In this document: in pieces, positions 14,648 through 22,633 of the stretch
How positions within the stretch are numbered: the stretch's first letter is position 1
Layout: every line of letters begins with the position of its first letter
Translations under genes and position numbers: made by a program
Notes under the pieces: model-generated
The model's input: only the letters and a program-made list of their open reading frames with translations
Told to the model about the DNA's origin: nothing
Databases searched by the model: none
DNA from: an uncultured Collinsella sp.
GTDB taxonomy: Bacteria > Actinomycetota > Coriobacteriia > Coriobacteriales > Coriobacteriaceae
Length of the DNA: 25,292 bases
Reading direction: 5' to 3'
Assembly (NCBI GenBank): GCA_902491765.1
Contig: CABUIY010000024.1
Location: 1 to 25,292 of the forward strand

Positions 14648-14744
14648 AAATGAGCGTGGATAATCTCCCGCATGAAAAATGAGCGTGGATTTTCTCCCAC
14701 TTTGAGCGTTCAAGTGCACTCTAACCGGGAGAAAATCCACGCTC
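14648..14744. repeat. GAGCGTGGATTTTCTCCC repeat with inverted copy
   Basis: AAATGAGCGTGGATnnTCTCCC occurs twice in direct orientation (14648-14668 and 14678-14698). GAGCGTGGATTTTCTCCC (14681-14698) has a perfect 18-base inverted copy at 14727-14744 across a 28-base loop. The element fills the gap between the convergent phosphatase and TIGR04076 genes and stops 2 bases before the latter's stop codon. It may act as a two-way terminator, although neither side has a good T-run. Confidence 0.85.
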
Positions 14745-14746
14745 GA

Positions 14747-15076
14747 CTACTCGTCGACGATCTCGGCAAGCCAGACGTTCAGCGTATCGACCTCGGGACA
14801 GCAGAACTTTGCCGTACCAGGCTCGTTGCCGGGCACGGTTCCGCCATAGCGCAGGATATCGATATAGGGAAAGCCCACATGGCAGGCCATGGCACACATC
14901 TTGCCGCGGTCGCGGTCAAAGTCGAAGACGTCGCCCGGCTTGTGACCATGGTGGCAGCGGCACGCACCCAGCTGGTCCACGCAGCTCACGCGGATACGCG
15001 GACGCTTGCCACGCGGCGCGCCGAGCGGTTTGCCCCCGCCCGCAGGCTTGGCGCCGCCCTCGCCAGCGTTACTCAT
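14747..15076 (-). CDS. TIGR04076-like small Cys-rich protein
   Basis: This is a 109-residue protein. Its ATG at 15076 overlaps the stop of the kinase gene by 8 bases (ATGAGTAA), so translation is coupled. After a Gly/Pro/Lys-rich N-terminus of about 27 residues come RIRVSCVDQLGACRCHHGHKPGD, KMCAMACHVGFPYIDILRYGG and AKFCCPEVDTLNVW. The spaced Cys residues and LRYGG match my memory of the TIGR04076 family, small proteins of unknown role in anaerobes. The many Cys and His residues suggest metal or redox-cofactor binding, which is inference. Coupling to a vitamin B6 kinase gives little clue to function. Confidence 0.8.
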   Translation of the reverse strand: MSNAGEGGAKPAGGGKPLGAPRGKRPRIRVSCVDQLGACRCHHGHKPGDVFDFDRDRGKMCAMACHVGFPYIDILRYGGTVPGNEPGTAKFCCPEVDTLNVWLAEIVDE

Positions 15077-15893
15077 GGTCAACCACATCCAGGCAGGCCT
15101 CGATGGGAAGGCCGGCCGACTTGTCCTCTTGGTCGGCATTGCGCTCGATAAGCTCAGCCACCACACGCATGGCATCGGACGTCGCGCACTGCAGACTCCA
15201 GCCTGCCATAACGCGGCCGACGAGCACCGCCGAGAACGTGTCGCCCGTGCCCGGGAAATAGACCGGAATGAGCTCAAAGGGAATCGTAAAGTACTCCCCC
15301 GCCACATGGTCGTAACCGATAACCGCGTTCGTGCCATTGACTACGGCGCTCGTAATGACCACCGACTTGGCACCCAGCTCGCGCACGGCGTCCACAAGGG
15401 CGCGGGCCTCATCGGGCGTGATTTGCTCGACGATAGGCGTGTCGGTGAGCAAACAGGCCTCGGTGTAGTTGGGAACCGCGTAGTCGGCGCACTCGAGCAG
15501 GTGCCGCATAAGGCCAATCGTGGACTCGGGCACGCCCGCATAGAGCTTGCCGTTGTCGCCCATGATGGGGTCGACGAACACCTTGGTGCCCTTTTGCGCA
15601 CGGCGGTGGCAAAAGTCCGAGATGATGCGCGTCTCTTCCTCGGTCACGATAAAGCCGGTCGAGATGGCGTCGAACTCAAAGCCGAGCTCTTCCCAGATGG
15701 CAAGACTCTGACGCACGTACTCGGTGGTGTCGTGGATGTAGAACTTGGGGTAGTTGAGCGTATCGGACACAAGTGCCGTCGGCAGATTATGGATACGGTA
15801 ACCCATGTGCGACAGCACCGGCAGCATGGCGGAAAGCGCGACCTTGCCGTAGCCGCACATATCGTTGATCAGCAGCATCTGAGTGTTCTTCAT
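15069..15893 (-). CDS. Pyridoxal/pyridoxamine kinase
   Basis: This is a 274-residue ribokinase-fold enzyme that phosphorylates vitamin B6 vitamers for salvage of pyridoxal 5'-phosphate. The ATG at 15893 has AAGGGAG 6 bases upstream. Visible features are the start MLLINDMCGYGKVALSAMLP, LVSDTLNYP, KVFVDPIMGDNGKLYAG, the YAVPNYTEACLLT segment and the anion-hole motif FPGTGDTFSA with the catalytic Asp. The length is normal for PdxY-type kinases. It shares an 8-base overlap with the downstream Cys-rich gene. The upstream gap holds a perfect 12-bp inverted repeat that could be a control site. Confidence 0.92.
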   Translation of the reverse strand: MKNTQMLLINDMCGYGKVALSAMLPVLSHMGYRIHNLPTALVSDTLNYPKFYIHDTTEYVRQSLAIWEELGFEFDAISTGFIVTEEETRIISDFCHRRAQKGTKVFVDPIMGDNGKLYAGVPESTIGLMRHLLECADYAVPNYTEACLLTDTPIVEQITPDEARALVDAVRELGAKSVVITSAVVNGTNAVIGYDHVAGEYFTIPFELIPVYFPGTGDTFSAVLVGRVMAGWSLQCATSDAMRVVAELIERNADQEDKSAGLPIEACLDVVDHE

Positions 15894-15977
15894 GAGGGTC
15901 TCCCTTGGTTCGGGCACGGCGCAGCAGCGCCACAGTGCGACTAAGTGTAGCGCAGGGAGCGTTTGCAGCGTCGAGCG

Positions 15978-16005
15978 GTTACGGCGTTTGGCAAAACGCC
16001 GTAAC
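15978..16005. promoter_or_regulatory. 12-bp perfect inverted repeat between the divergent kinase and MarR genes
   Basis: GTTACGGCGTTT (15978-15989) and AAACGCCGTAAC (15994-16005) are perfect arms around a GGCA loop. No T-run follows on either strand. It lies about 85 bases upstream of the kinase ATG and just upstream of the MarR promoter, so a regulator site is more likely than a terminator. Confidence 0.5.
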
Positions 16006-16022
16006 TTAATAAGTTTGGTACC

Positions 16023-16051
16023 TTGACATTGATTTCTCACGCTCCTAAATT
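16023..16051 (+). promoter_or_regulatory. Promoter of the marR-ABC exporter operon
   Basis: A perfect TTGACA (16023-16028) is followed after exactly 17 bases by TAAATT (16046-16051), which matches the -10 consensus at four of six positions. The inverted repeat starting at 16050 overlaps the -10 end and the expected start site near 16058. Confidence 0.8.
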
Positions 16052-16085
16052 AGTTAGGCACAAAACAATTCCACTACCTAACTAA
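16050..16085. promoter_or_regulatory. Probable MarR operator overlapping the promoter
   Basis: TTAGTTAGG (16050-16058) and CCTAACTAA (16077-16085) are perfect 9-base inverted arms with an 18-base spacer, placed between the -10 box and the ribosome-binding site of the MarR gene. MarR proteins commonly bind such sites in front of their own genes, so autorepression is the simplest reading. Confidence 0.65.
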
Positions 16086-16106
16086 AGAAAGGAGCGAAGC
16101 TTAGAT

Positions 16107-16610
16107 ATGTGTGTTGAACCACTCGCCTATCCGCATGAACCCGGCGGCGACCCGTCGCAACCGGTAGACATACCCGAAGCGGTCAGCGCCGAAGACAAAC
16201 TCGCCAAGCGCATCCTGAGCGGCCTAGGCTTTTGCGGCCATTACATGCATTTTCATGGCGGAGGCGTGTCCGGCAAGGCGCCCATTATCTGCCTGCTGGC
16301 CAAACAGCCCGGCGGCGAGATGTCGCAGCAGGAACTCGGCATGCACTTTGACCTCAAGCCGGGGTCGCTTTCCGAGATCCTGTCCAAACTCGAGCTCAAC
16401 GGCCTCATCGAGCGCAGCCGTAACCCCAAGGATCGACGGCAACTCACCATTCGCCTGACCGAAACCGGCCGGGAAAATGCCCGCATCGACCAAGCGGCCC
16501 GCATTCGCTTTAGAGAGCAGGCCTTTAGCGCGCTCACCCACGACGAGCGCGAGGACCTCGCCGAAATGCTCGATAAAATCCGCGTAACCTGGGAGGAACT
16601 GGATGATTAA
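16107..16610 (+). CDS. MarR-family transcriptional regulator
   Basis: This is a 167-residue winged-helix protein. The ATG at 16107 has AAAGGAG with a rather long 12-base spacing, and no better in-frame start is visible. The HTH and wing are in EMSQQELGMHFDLKPGSLSE, ILSKLELNGLIERSRNPKDR and RQLTIRLTETG, with helical ends for dimerisation. The N-terminal 30 residues are Pro-rich, and FCGHYMHFHGGG is a His-rich stretch that could bind a ligand or metal. Its stop overlaps the exporter start by 8 bases (ATGATTAA), so it is coupled to the ABC genes and most likely represses them until an exported compound binds. Confidence 0.92.
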   Translation: MCVEPLAYPHEPGGDPSQPVDIPEAVSAEDKLAKRILSGLGFCGHYMHFHGGGVSGKAPIICLLAKQPGGEMSQQELGMHFDLKPGSLSEILSKLELNGLIERSRNPKDRRQLTIRLTETGRENARIDQAARIRFREQAFSALTHDEREDLAEMLDKIRVTWEELDD

Positions 16611-18417
16611 AACCCTCATGGGCAGCATCCGCGACTATATGAAAGTCACTGTTGCCACGCCATTGCTCGTGCTTGGCGAGGTGCTCTGCGAGATGCTGAT
16701 TCCATTTATCACCGCCAACCTGATCGATGCCATCAAAGACGGCGCCACCGTCGCCCAGATGCTTCCCACCGCGGGCTTTTTGGTGCTCATCGCGCTGACG
16801 TCGCTTGCTTTTGGCGCCGCTGCCGGCGTCACCTGCAGCCATGCGAGTTGCGGCTTCGCTAAGAACCTGCGTCACGACCTGTTCTACAAGATCCAGACGT
16901 TCAGCTTTGCCAACATCGATGAGTTCTCAAGCTCCTCGCTCGTCACGCGCCTGACCACCGATATCAACAACGTGCAGCAGGCCTTTATGATGATCATCCG
17001 TATCGCCGTGCGCGCGCCGCTGGTATTGATCTTCGCCTTTACCATGGCATTTATCATGGGCGGCAGCGTCGCCATGGTCTACCTGGTCATCATTCCGCTG
17101 CTGGGCTTTGGGCTGTTCTTTATCATCTTTAAGGTGCGCCCCATCTTCTCGCGCGTGTTCCACAAGTACGACGCCCTTAACGAGTCCGTCGAGGAAAACG
17201 TCACCGGCATGCGCGTAGTTAAGAGCTATGTGCGCGAAGACTTTGAGAAGGAGAAGTTCGCGACCGCTGCGCGCGACGTCCAGATGGACTTCACCCGCGC
17301 CGAGAAGCTGCTTGCCTTTAACAACCCCATGATGAACATCTGCGTCAACGGCGCGTTTGTCGTCATCATCTACCTGGGCTCCAAGCTCATCATCACGAGC
17401 CAGGGCACGCTGTTCGACGTGGGCCAGCTCTCCTCGATCTTTACCTATGGCTTCCAAATCCTCATGAGTCTGATGCAGCTGTCGATGATCTTTGTCATGG
17501 TGACCATGGCCGACGAATCGGCGCACCGCATCACCGAGGTGCTGGCCGCCGAGCCCACGATCGCCGATCCCGCCGAGCCCGTGCTCGAGGTCACCGATGG
17601 CTCCATCGACTTTGACCACGTGAGCTTTAAGTATTCCGCGCATGCGAAGCGCCAGGCGCTCGACGATATCGACCTGCACATTAAGAGCGGCGAGACCATC
17701 GGCATCATCGGCGGCACCGGCTCGGCCAAGTCCACGCTCGTAAACCTCATCGCCCGTCTGTACGACGCCACCGAAGGTACCGTGCGCGTGGGCGGCATAG
17801 ACGTACGCGACTACAACTTGGACGCTCTGCGCCACCAAGTGGCCATGGTATTGCAGAAAAACGTGCTGTTTAGCGGCACGATTACCGAGAACCTGCGTTG
17901 GGGCGACCCGAACGCCACCGACGAAGAGGTCCGCGAGGCGGCACATCTGGCCTGCGCCGACGAGTTTGTCGATGGCTTCCCCAAGGGCTATGACACCTGG
18001 ATCGAGCAGGGCGGCTCCAATGTCTCGGGCGGTCAGAAGCAGCGCCTGTGCATTGCGCGTGCCCTGCTGCGTCGCCCCAAGATCTTGATCCTGGACGACT
18101 CCACCAGCGCCGTCGACACCAAGACCGACGCCAAGATCCGCGCAGGGTTGGCAAGCTATCTGCCCAACACGACCAAGCTCATCATCGCCCAGCGCATTAG
18201 CTCCGTGCAGGATGCAGACCGCATCATCGTCATGGAGGGTGGCCACATCGCGCAGATCGGCAACCACGACGAGCTGCTCAAGACGAGCGAGATCTACCGC
18301 GAGACCTTTACCTCGCAGAACAAGATGTCTGCCGAGGGCGAAGAGGCCGTCGAAGCCGACACCGAGGCATCCGCAACACAAGCTCAGACCCAGGAAGGAG
18401 GCGAGGCACATGAGTAA
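16603..18417 (+). CDS. ABC exporter half-transporter with degenerate ATP site
   Basis: This is a 604-residue fusion of an N-terminal six-helix exporter domain (about 15-320) and an ATPase domain. The ATG at 16603 overlaps the MarR stop. In the ATPase, Walker A is GGTGSAKST (370-378) with Ala for the usual Gly, the signature is VSGGQKQR (474-481), and Walker B is ILILDD with Asp at 499 instead of the catalytic Glu. The switch His is replaced by Gln in IIAQRISSV. These are marks of the degenerate half of heterodimeric exporters such as BmrCD or TM287/288. The C-terminal 30 residues are Glu/Ala-rich. It works with the product of the next gene, overlapping it by 8 bases. The substrate is unknown, perhaps a drug or peptide. 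Confidence 0.94.
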   Translation: MIKTLMGSIRDYMKVTVATPLLVLGEVLCEMLIPFITANLIDAIKDGATVAQMLPTAGFLVLIALTSLAFGAAAGVTCSHASCGFAKNLRHDLFYKIQTFSFANIDEFSSSSLVTRLTTDINNVQQAFMMIIRIAVRAPLVLIFAFTMAFIMGGSVAMVYLVIIPLLGFGLFFIIFKVRPIFSRVFHKYDALNESVEENVTGMRVVKSYVREDFEKEKFATAARDVQMDFTRAEKLLAFNNPMMNICVNGAFVVIIYLGSKLIITSQGTLFDVGQLSSIFTYGFQILMSLMQLSMIFVMVTMADESAHRITEVLAAEPTIADPAEPVLEVTDGSIDFDHVSFKYSAHAKRQALDDIDLHIKSGETIGIIGGTGSAKSTLVNLIARLYDATEGTVRVGGIDVRDYNLDALRHQVAMVLQKNVLFSGTITENLRWGDPNATDEEVREAAHLACADEFVDGFPKGYDTWIEQGGSNVSGGQKQRLCIARALLRRPKILILDDSTSAVDTKTDAKIRAGLASYLPNTTKLIIAQRISSVQDADRIIVMEGGHIAQIGNHDELLKTSEIYRETFTSQNKMSAEGEEAVEADTEASATQAQTQEGGEAHE

Positions 18418-20329
18418 GGCAACGACCGCCGAGCGCGCGCTCAACCGCAAGGGTGGCACCATGTCGCGCCTCATCAAGACGCTCTTTGGCTTCTACCCCG
18501 TGCTTTTGCCCCTCGTCGTCGTCGGCGTGGTGCTCTGCGCCATCATCAACTCCATCGGCGCGACCTTCCTTCAGAGCGCCCTGCAGATCATTAGCGAATC
18601 GTGGCAGTCGGGCGATTGGGAAGCTGCACAGCCCAAGATCGCACAGCTCGTGACCACCCTCGCCTGCATCTACGGCGTCGGCATCCTGTCCTCGCTGTTC
18701 TGGAACCGCGCCATGGCCATCGTCACGCAGGGCGCGCTCGAGAAGCTGCGCGAGAAGATGTTCAACCGCATGCAGGACCTGCCGATTCGCTACTTCGACA
18801 CGCACCAGCGCGGCGACATCATGAGCCACTACACCAACGACATCGACACGCTGCGCCAGATGATCAGCCAGTCGCTGCCCAACCTGCTCATGACGACCAT
18901 CGTCATCGTCACGGTGTTCTTTATCATGCTGTACTACAGCGTTTGGATGTGCCTGGTCATTGTGGCAGGCGTCGCCTTTATGACCTTTATGACCAAGCTG
19001 CTCGGCTCCAACTCCGCGCGCTTCTTTATTGCGCAGCAGACCGAGCTCGGCGTTGTCGAGGGCCATATCGAGGAAGTCATGAACGGCCAGAAGGTCGTCA
19101 AGGCATTCTGCCACGAGTCTGCCGCCGAGGCCGATTTTGACGAGCGCAACGAAAAGCTCTTCGAGGTCTCGCAGAAGGCCAACATGTACGCCAACATCCT
19201 CATGCCCATCCTTATGAACCTGGGAAACCTGCTCTACGTGTTGGTCGCACTGGCAGGCGGCATTTTCCTGGCGCTGGGCGTGCCCAACCTGAGCATCTCG
19301 GGCATGGCACTGTCCATCGCCGTCGTGGTGCCGTTCCTCAACATGACCAAGCAGTTCTGCGGACAGATCGGCCAGATCTCGCAGCAGATCAACGCCGTGG
19401 TCATGGGCCTCGCCGGCGCCGACCGTATCTTTGAGCTCATCGACGAGGAGCCCGAAGCCGACGAAGGCTATGTGACGCTCGTCAACGCTCAGGTGAACCC
19501 CGACACCTGGCAGCTCGAGGAGGCCGACCACCACACCGGCATGTGGGCGTGGAAACATCCGCACCGCGCAACCGGCGAGATCGAGTACGTGCCGCTGCGC
19601 GGCGACCTGGTCATGGACAACGTCGACTTTGGCTACACGCCCGACCACGAGGTGTTGCACGGCGTGTCCGTGTTTGCCAAGCCGGGCCAGAAGGTCGCGT
19701 TTGTCGGCGCCACCGGTGCCGGTAAGACGACCATCACCAACCTCATCAACCGCTTCTACGACATCGCCGACGGCAAGATCCGCTACGACGGCATCAACGT
19801 CAACAAGATCCGCAAGGCCGATCTGCGCCGCTCGCTGGGCGTCGTGCTGCAGGACGTGAACCTGTTCACCGGCACCGTGATGGATAACATCCGCTACGGC
19901 AACCTGGACGCTACCGACGAGGAGTGCATCGCGGCGGCCAAGCTCGCGGGCGCGGACGACTTTATCACCCGCCTGCCCGACGGCTACGACACCATGCTCA
20001 CCGGCAACGGCGCACAGCTGTCGCAGGGCCAGCGCCAGCTGATCTCGATCGCACGCGCCGCCGTCGCCGATCCGCCGGCGATGATTCTAGACGAGGCCAC
20101 GTCGAGCATTGACACCCGCACCGAGGCCATCGTGCAGGCGGGCATGGACAAGCTCATGGAGGGCCGCACGACGTTTGTCATCGCGCACCGCCTGTCCACC
20201 GTGCGCAACTCCGACGCAATCATCTGTCTGGACCACGGCCGCATCATCGAGCGCGGCAACCACGACGAGTTGATCGCCAAGCGCGGATATTACTACCAGC
20301 TGTACACCGGAGCGTTTGAGCTCGAGTAG
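18410..20329 (+). CDS. ABC exporter half-transporter with canonical ATP site
   Basis: This is the 639-residue partner of the preceding half-transporter. The ATG at 18410 has AAGGAGG about 8 bases upstream, inside the end of the previous gene. The exporter membrane domain runs to about residue 330, followed by an insert of about 50 residues (GYVTLVNAQVNPDTWQLEEA, MWAWKHP) typical of this subgroup. The ATPase has Walker A GATGAGKTT (433-441), the signature LSQGQRQL, Walker B MILDEATS with catalytic Glu E562, and the switch His in VIAHRLSTV. With the first subunit it should form a heterodimer having one working and one degenerate ATP site. It is the last gene of the marR operon and is followed by a large inverted repeat and a terminator. 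Confidence 0.95.
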   Translation: MSKATTAERALNRKGGTMSRLIKTLFGFYPVLLPLVVVGVVLCAIINSIGATFLQSALQIISESWQSGDWEAAQPKIAQLVTTLACIYGVGILSSLFWNRAMAIVTQGALEKLREKMFNRMQDLPIRYFDTHQRGDIMSHYTNDIDTLRQMISQSLPNLLMTTIVIVTVFFIMLYYSVWMCLVIVAGVAFMTFMTKLLGSNSARFFIAQQTELGVVEGHIEEVMNGQKVVKAFCHESAAEADFDERNEKLFEVSQKANMYANILMPILMNLGNLLYVLVALAGGIFLALGVPNLSISGMALSIAVVVPFLNMTKQFCGQIGQISQQINAVVMGLAGADRIFELIDEEPEADEGYVTLVNAQVNPDTWQLEEADHHTGMWAWKHPHRATGEIEYVPLRGDLVMDNVDFGYTPDHEVLHGVSVFAKPGQKVAFVGATGAGKTTITNLINRFYDIADGKIRYDGINVNKIRKADLRRSLGVVLQDVNLFTGTVMDNIRYGNLDATDEECIAAAKLAGADDFITRLPDGYDTMLTGNGAQLSQGQRQLISIARAAVADPPAMILDEATSSIDTRTEAIVQAGMDKLMEGRTTFVIAHRLSTVRNSDAIICLDHGRIIERGNHDELIAKRGYYYQLYTGAFELE

Positions 20330-20343
20330 GACCGGTTACTGAC

Positions 20344-20450
20344 GGAGGGCGCCCCGAGGGTGGCGGGGTAATTCCTCCGTGCTCAAACATTCTCGCTTCG
20401 CTGCGAAACTGCGCGCGGAGGAAATACCCCGCCACCCCGGGGCGCCCTCC
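20344..20450. repeat. Large imperfect inverted repeat (about 35-bp arms)
   Basis: Arms 20344-20379 and 20416-20450 match except for one bulged base and one mismatch; the core is GGAGGGCGCCCCG and GGTGGCGGGGTA. The 36-base loop contains a small TTCGC/GCGAA hairpin. It begins 14 bases after the exporter stop codon. The size and sharp ends suggest a mobile-element-like repeat or a very stable message 3' end. Confidence 0.85.
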
Positions 20451-20493
20451 TGCGCGCGATCAGCCCGTCATTTAGAACGGAATAAAAGTTAGT

Positions 20494-20526
20494 GAGGCCC
20501 TGGCCGGTTGGCCAGGGCCTCGTTTT
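20494..20526 (+). terminator. Rho-independent terminator of the marR-ABC operon
   Basis: A 12-bp perfect stem GAGGCCCTGGCC/GGCCAGGGCCTC with a GGTT loop runs directly into GTTTTG on the plus strand. This is the clear transcription end for the exporter operon. Confidence 0.9.
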
Positions 20527-20574
20527 GTAAAAAATCATCCTCGAAGTAGCTAAAAGAGCCCCGTCCCAAAAGAG

Positions 20575-21453
20575 CTATTTGAGAAGTTGTGCCATGGCGT
20601 TGACGAATTTTTGTACTTGGAGGGTGGGCTCGAGCGGGTAGTGCAGAAAGACTGGCACCTCGCGACCGCATAGGAACGGCACGCCCACAAAGGCCGGGTG
20701 CACCCCCGACCACGCCCCGCAGGTGAGCACCGCGTCGCCCTTTTCCTCCGCCTCGTTAAAGAGCGCAAAGTCGAAGCTGTCCACATCGATCACGTCCACG
20801 CCGCCGTCTGCCAAAAGATCGATACGCAGGCTGTCCATAGCGTCGTTGCCGTGGCGGAGTACGCGCAGACGCATGCCCTCCAGGTCGGCAACCGTAATGC
20901 GATTCTTGCGCGCCAGCGGGCTCGTGCGCGGCACGTCGATATAAAACGGTACGTTAACGATGCGGAGCTTTTGGCAGGCGTCGCCCCAGCGCGGGGTCGA
21001 AAAACTCGACTGCACTACATCCACCTCGCGACCAAGGCTGCGCATGACGGATTCGCGTTCGTCGTAGAGGTCGCTCACCGGCACGATCTCGAAGCGCAAC
21101 GATGGCTCCAGCTCGTGTACGTCCGTCCACATCGACAGCGTTTGGCGCCCCGGGCACATCATCGACACGCCCAGACGCACGGCACCGCCATCGCCCGCCG
21201 CGCGTCGGGCGCGACGCAGCGCATCCTCGGACTGCCGCATGATCGAGCGCGCGTCGTCCACCAGCAGAGCGCCCGCCGGCGTCACCTTAACACCCGAATG
21301 CGAGCGCTCGAACAACGTGATGCCAAACTCGGCCTCGAAGCCCGACACCTGCTTGACGAGCGCCGGGGTCGACACGCGCAATTTTGCCGCCGCACGCGAG
21401 AAGCTTCCCAGCTCCGCGGCGGCCGATATGGCCTCGAGTCGTCGATCGTACAC
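20575..21453 (-). CDS. LysR-family transcriptional regulator
   Basis: This is a 292-residue regulator. I prefer the GTG start at 21453, giving MYDRRLEAIS, because GGGAG lies 6 bases upstream and LysR proteins start close to the HTH; an ATG ten codons earlier has no site. The winged HTH occupies about residues 1-60 (SFSRAAAKLRVSTPALVKQV, TLFERSHSGVKVTPAG), followed by a linker helix and a periplasmic-binding-like effector domain from about 90 (VRLGVSMMCPG). It is divergent from the SDR-MFS-oxidoreductase operon, a classic LysR layout, and so probably controls that operon in response to its substrate. Confidence 0.92.
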   Translation of the reverse strand: MYDRRLEAISAAAELGSFSRAAAKLRVSTPALVKQVSGFEAEFGITLFERSHSGVKVTPAGALLVDDARSIMRQSEDALRRARRAAGDGGAVRLGVSMMCPGRQTLSMWTDVHELEPSLRFEIVPVSDLYDERESVMRSLGREVDVVQSSFSTPRWGDACQKLRIVNVPFYIDVPRTSPLARKNRITVADLEGMRLRVLRHGNDAMDSLRIDLLADGGVDVIDVDSFDFALFNEAEEKGDAVLTCGAWSGVHPAFVGVPFLCGREVPVFLHYPLEPTLQVQKFVNAMAQLLK

Positions 21454-21686
21454 GTCAATCTCCCGTTTCCAGACGCATGGCAATGAACTGCCGAAGGGGG
21501 TCGTTTTGGCAGGTCACGCGCTCAATTGAGAAAAAACTGCATCGCACAGTGTAAACCTATGGTTAACGCCATTCTAACAAATATGCAATTCACCTGCGCA
21601 AATGCAAAGCATACGATAACCAGCGAAAACCACGTGGGTCGGTTAATGGGAGCGACCCACCGGGAGGCACAAGAAGGGAAGTTCCT
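21454..21686. promoter_or_regulatory. Divergent control region between the lysR and SDR genes
   Basis: This AT-richer gap should hold both promoters and the LysR sites. On the minus strand TAGAAT (21576-21571) is a good -10 candidate for lysR, with only a weak TTGCGC 19 bases upstream. TATGC and GCATA form a spaced inverted pair between about 21582 and 21613, which could be part of a LysR recognition site. No promoter could be fixed with confidence. Confidence 0.4.
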
Positions 21687-22568
21687 ATGAGCAACTGGCT
21701 TAAGCTCGAGGGCGATGTCTGCGCCGTGACCGGCGCACTCGGCGGTATGGGCGTCGAGATCTGCCGCGAGTTCGCCCGCAACGGCGCCAACGTCGTCCTG
21801 CTCGATCTGGACGAAGAGAAGGTCAAGGCCGCAGCCGCCGACCTCGCCGCCGAGTTTGGCATCCACGCCGAGGGCTACAAGATGAACGCCACCGACGAGG
21901 CCGAGGTTCAGGCCGCCGTCGATGCCACTATCGCTAACTTCGGCCGTGTCGACGTCCTCGTCAACACCGCCGGCATCCTGCGCTTCGCCGCCATGGAAGA
22001 CCTGCCGCTGAGTGACTGGAACGAGGTCATCAACGTCAATCTCACCGGTTACTTCATCACCTCGCAGCGCTTTGGTCGCGAGATGATCAAGGCCGGCCAG
22101 GGCCGCCTAGTTCACATCTCGACCGTCGCCAGCCACTCCCCCGAGACGTTCTCGGGCGTGTACAGCTCCACCAAGGCGGGCGTCAACATGATGTCCAAGA
22201 TGCTGGCTGCCGAGTGGGGCCCCTACGGCGTGCGCTCCAACTGCGTCGAGCCCTGCTTCGTTAAGACCCCGATGTCGGCCAATTTCTACGCCGACCCCGA
22301 GGTCGAAAAGAGCCGCAGCCGCCTCATCGCCACGCGCCGCATCGGCGAGGTCAGCGATATCGCCAACGCCGTCATGTTCCTGGCGTCCAAGCGCTCGGAC
22401 TTTACCACCGGCGACGCCATCAAGGTCGATGGCGGCTTCTCCAACATGATGGGCGACCTCACCGCCAAGCCCGGCGGCCGTCGCGCCTATGCCGACAACT
22501 ACCTTAAGAACAAGGGTGTCGAGCTCTGGTCCGATGAGTCCGGCGTCGCCAAGCCGACTGACCAGTAA
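21687..22568 (+). CDS. Short-chain dehydrogenase/reductase
   Basis: This is a 293-residue NAD(P)-dependent oxidoreductase. The ATG at 21687 follows AAGGGA. The Rossmann motif TGALGGMG is at 15-22, with acidic residues after beta-strand 2 (LLDLDEE, D40 and D42), which favours NAD over NADP. NTAG is at 93-96 and N118 follows. The catalytic set is S145, Y159 and K163 (YSSTK), and the end of the core is GDAIKVDGGFSNM. After the core come about 35 extra residues (KPGGRRAYADNYLKNKG). It resembles polyol or gluconate-type dehydrogenases, but the substrate is not readable. It is the first gene of an operon with an OFA transporter and a Gfo/Idh oxidoreductase, which suggests stepwise oxidation of an imported polyol, sugar acid or similar compound. 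Confidence 0.93.
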   Translation: MSNWLKLEGDVCAVTGALGGMGVEICREFARNGANVVLLDLDEEKVKAAAADLAAEFGIHAEGYKMNATDEAEVQAAVDATIANFGRVDVLVNTAGILRFAAMEDLPLSDWNEVINVNLTGYFITSQRFGREMIKAGQGRLVHISTVASHSPETFSGVYSSTKAGVNMMSKMLAAEWGPYGVRSNCVEPCFVKTPMSANFYADPEVEKSRSRLIATRRIGEVSDIANAVMFLASKRSDFTTGDAIKVDGGFSNMMGDLTAKPGGRRAYADNYLKNKGVELWSDESGVAKPTDQ

Positions 22569-22633
22569 ACCAACCTGACAGGGAGGCCCGCGGACACGCC
22601 CGCTCCTCCCCCGTATCGATTAGAAAGAGTCCA

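Noticed and set aside
16927..18477. Minus-strand ORF of 516 codons opposite the first ABC exporter gene
   Set aside because: It is a shadow of a gene with complete ATPase motifs and has no ribosome-binding site or domain.
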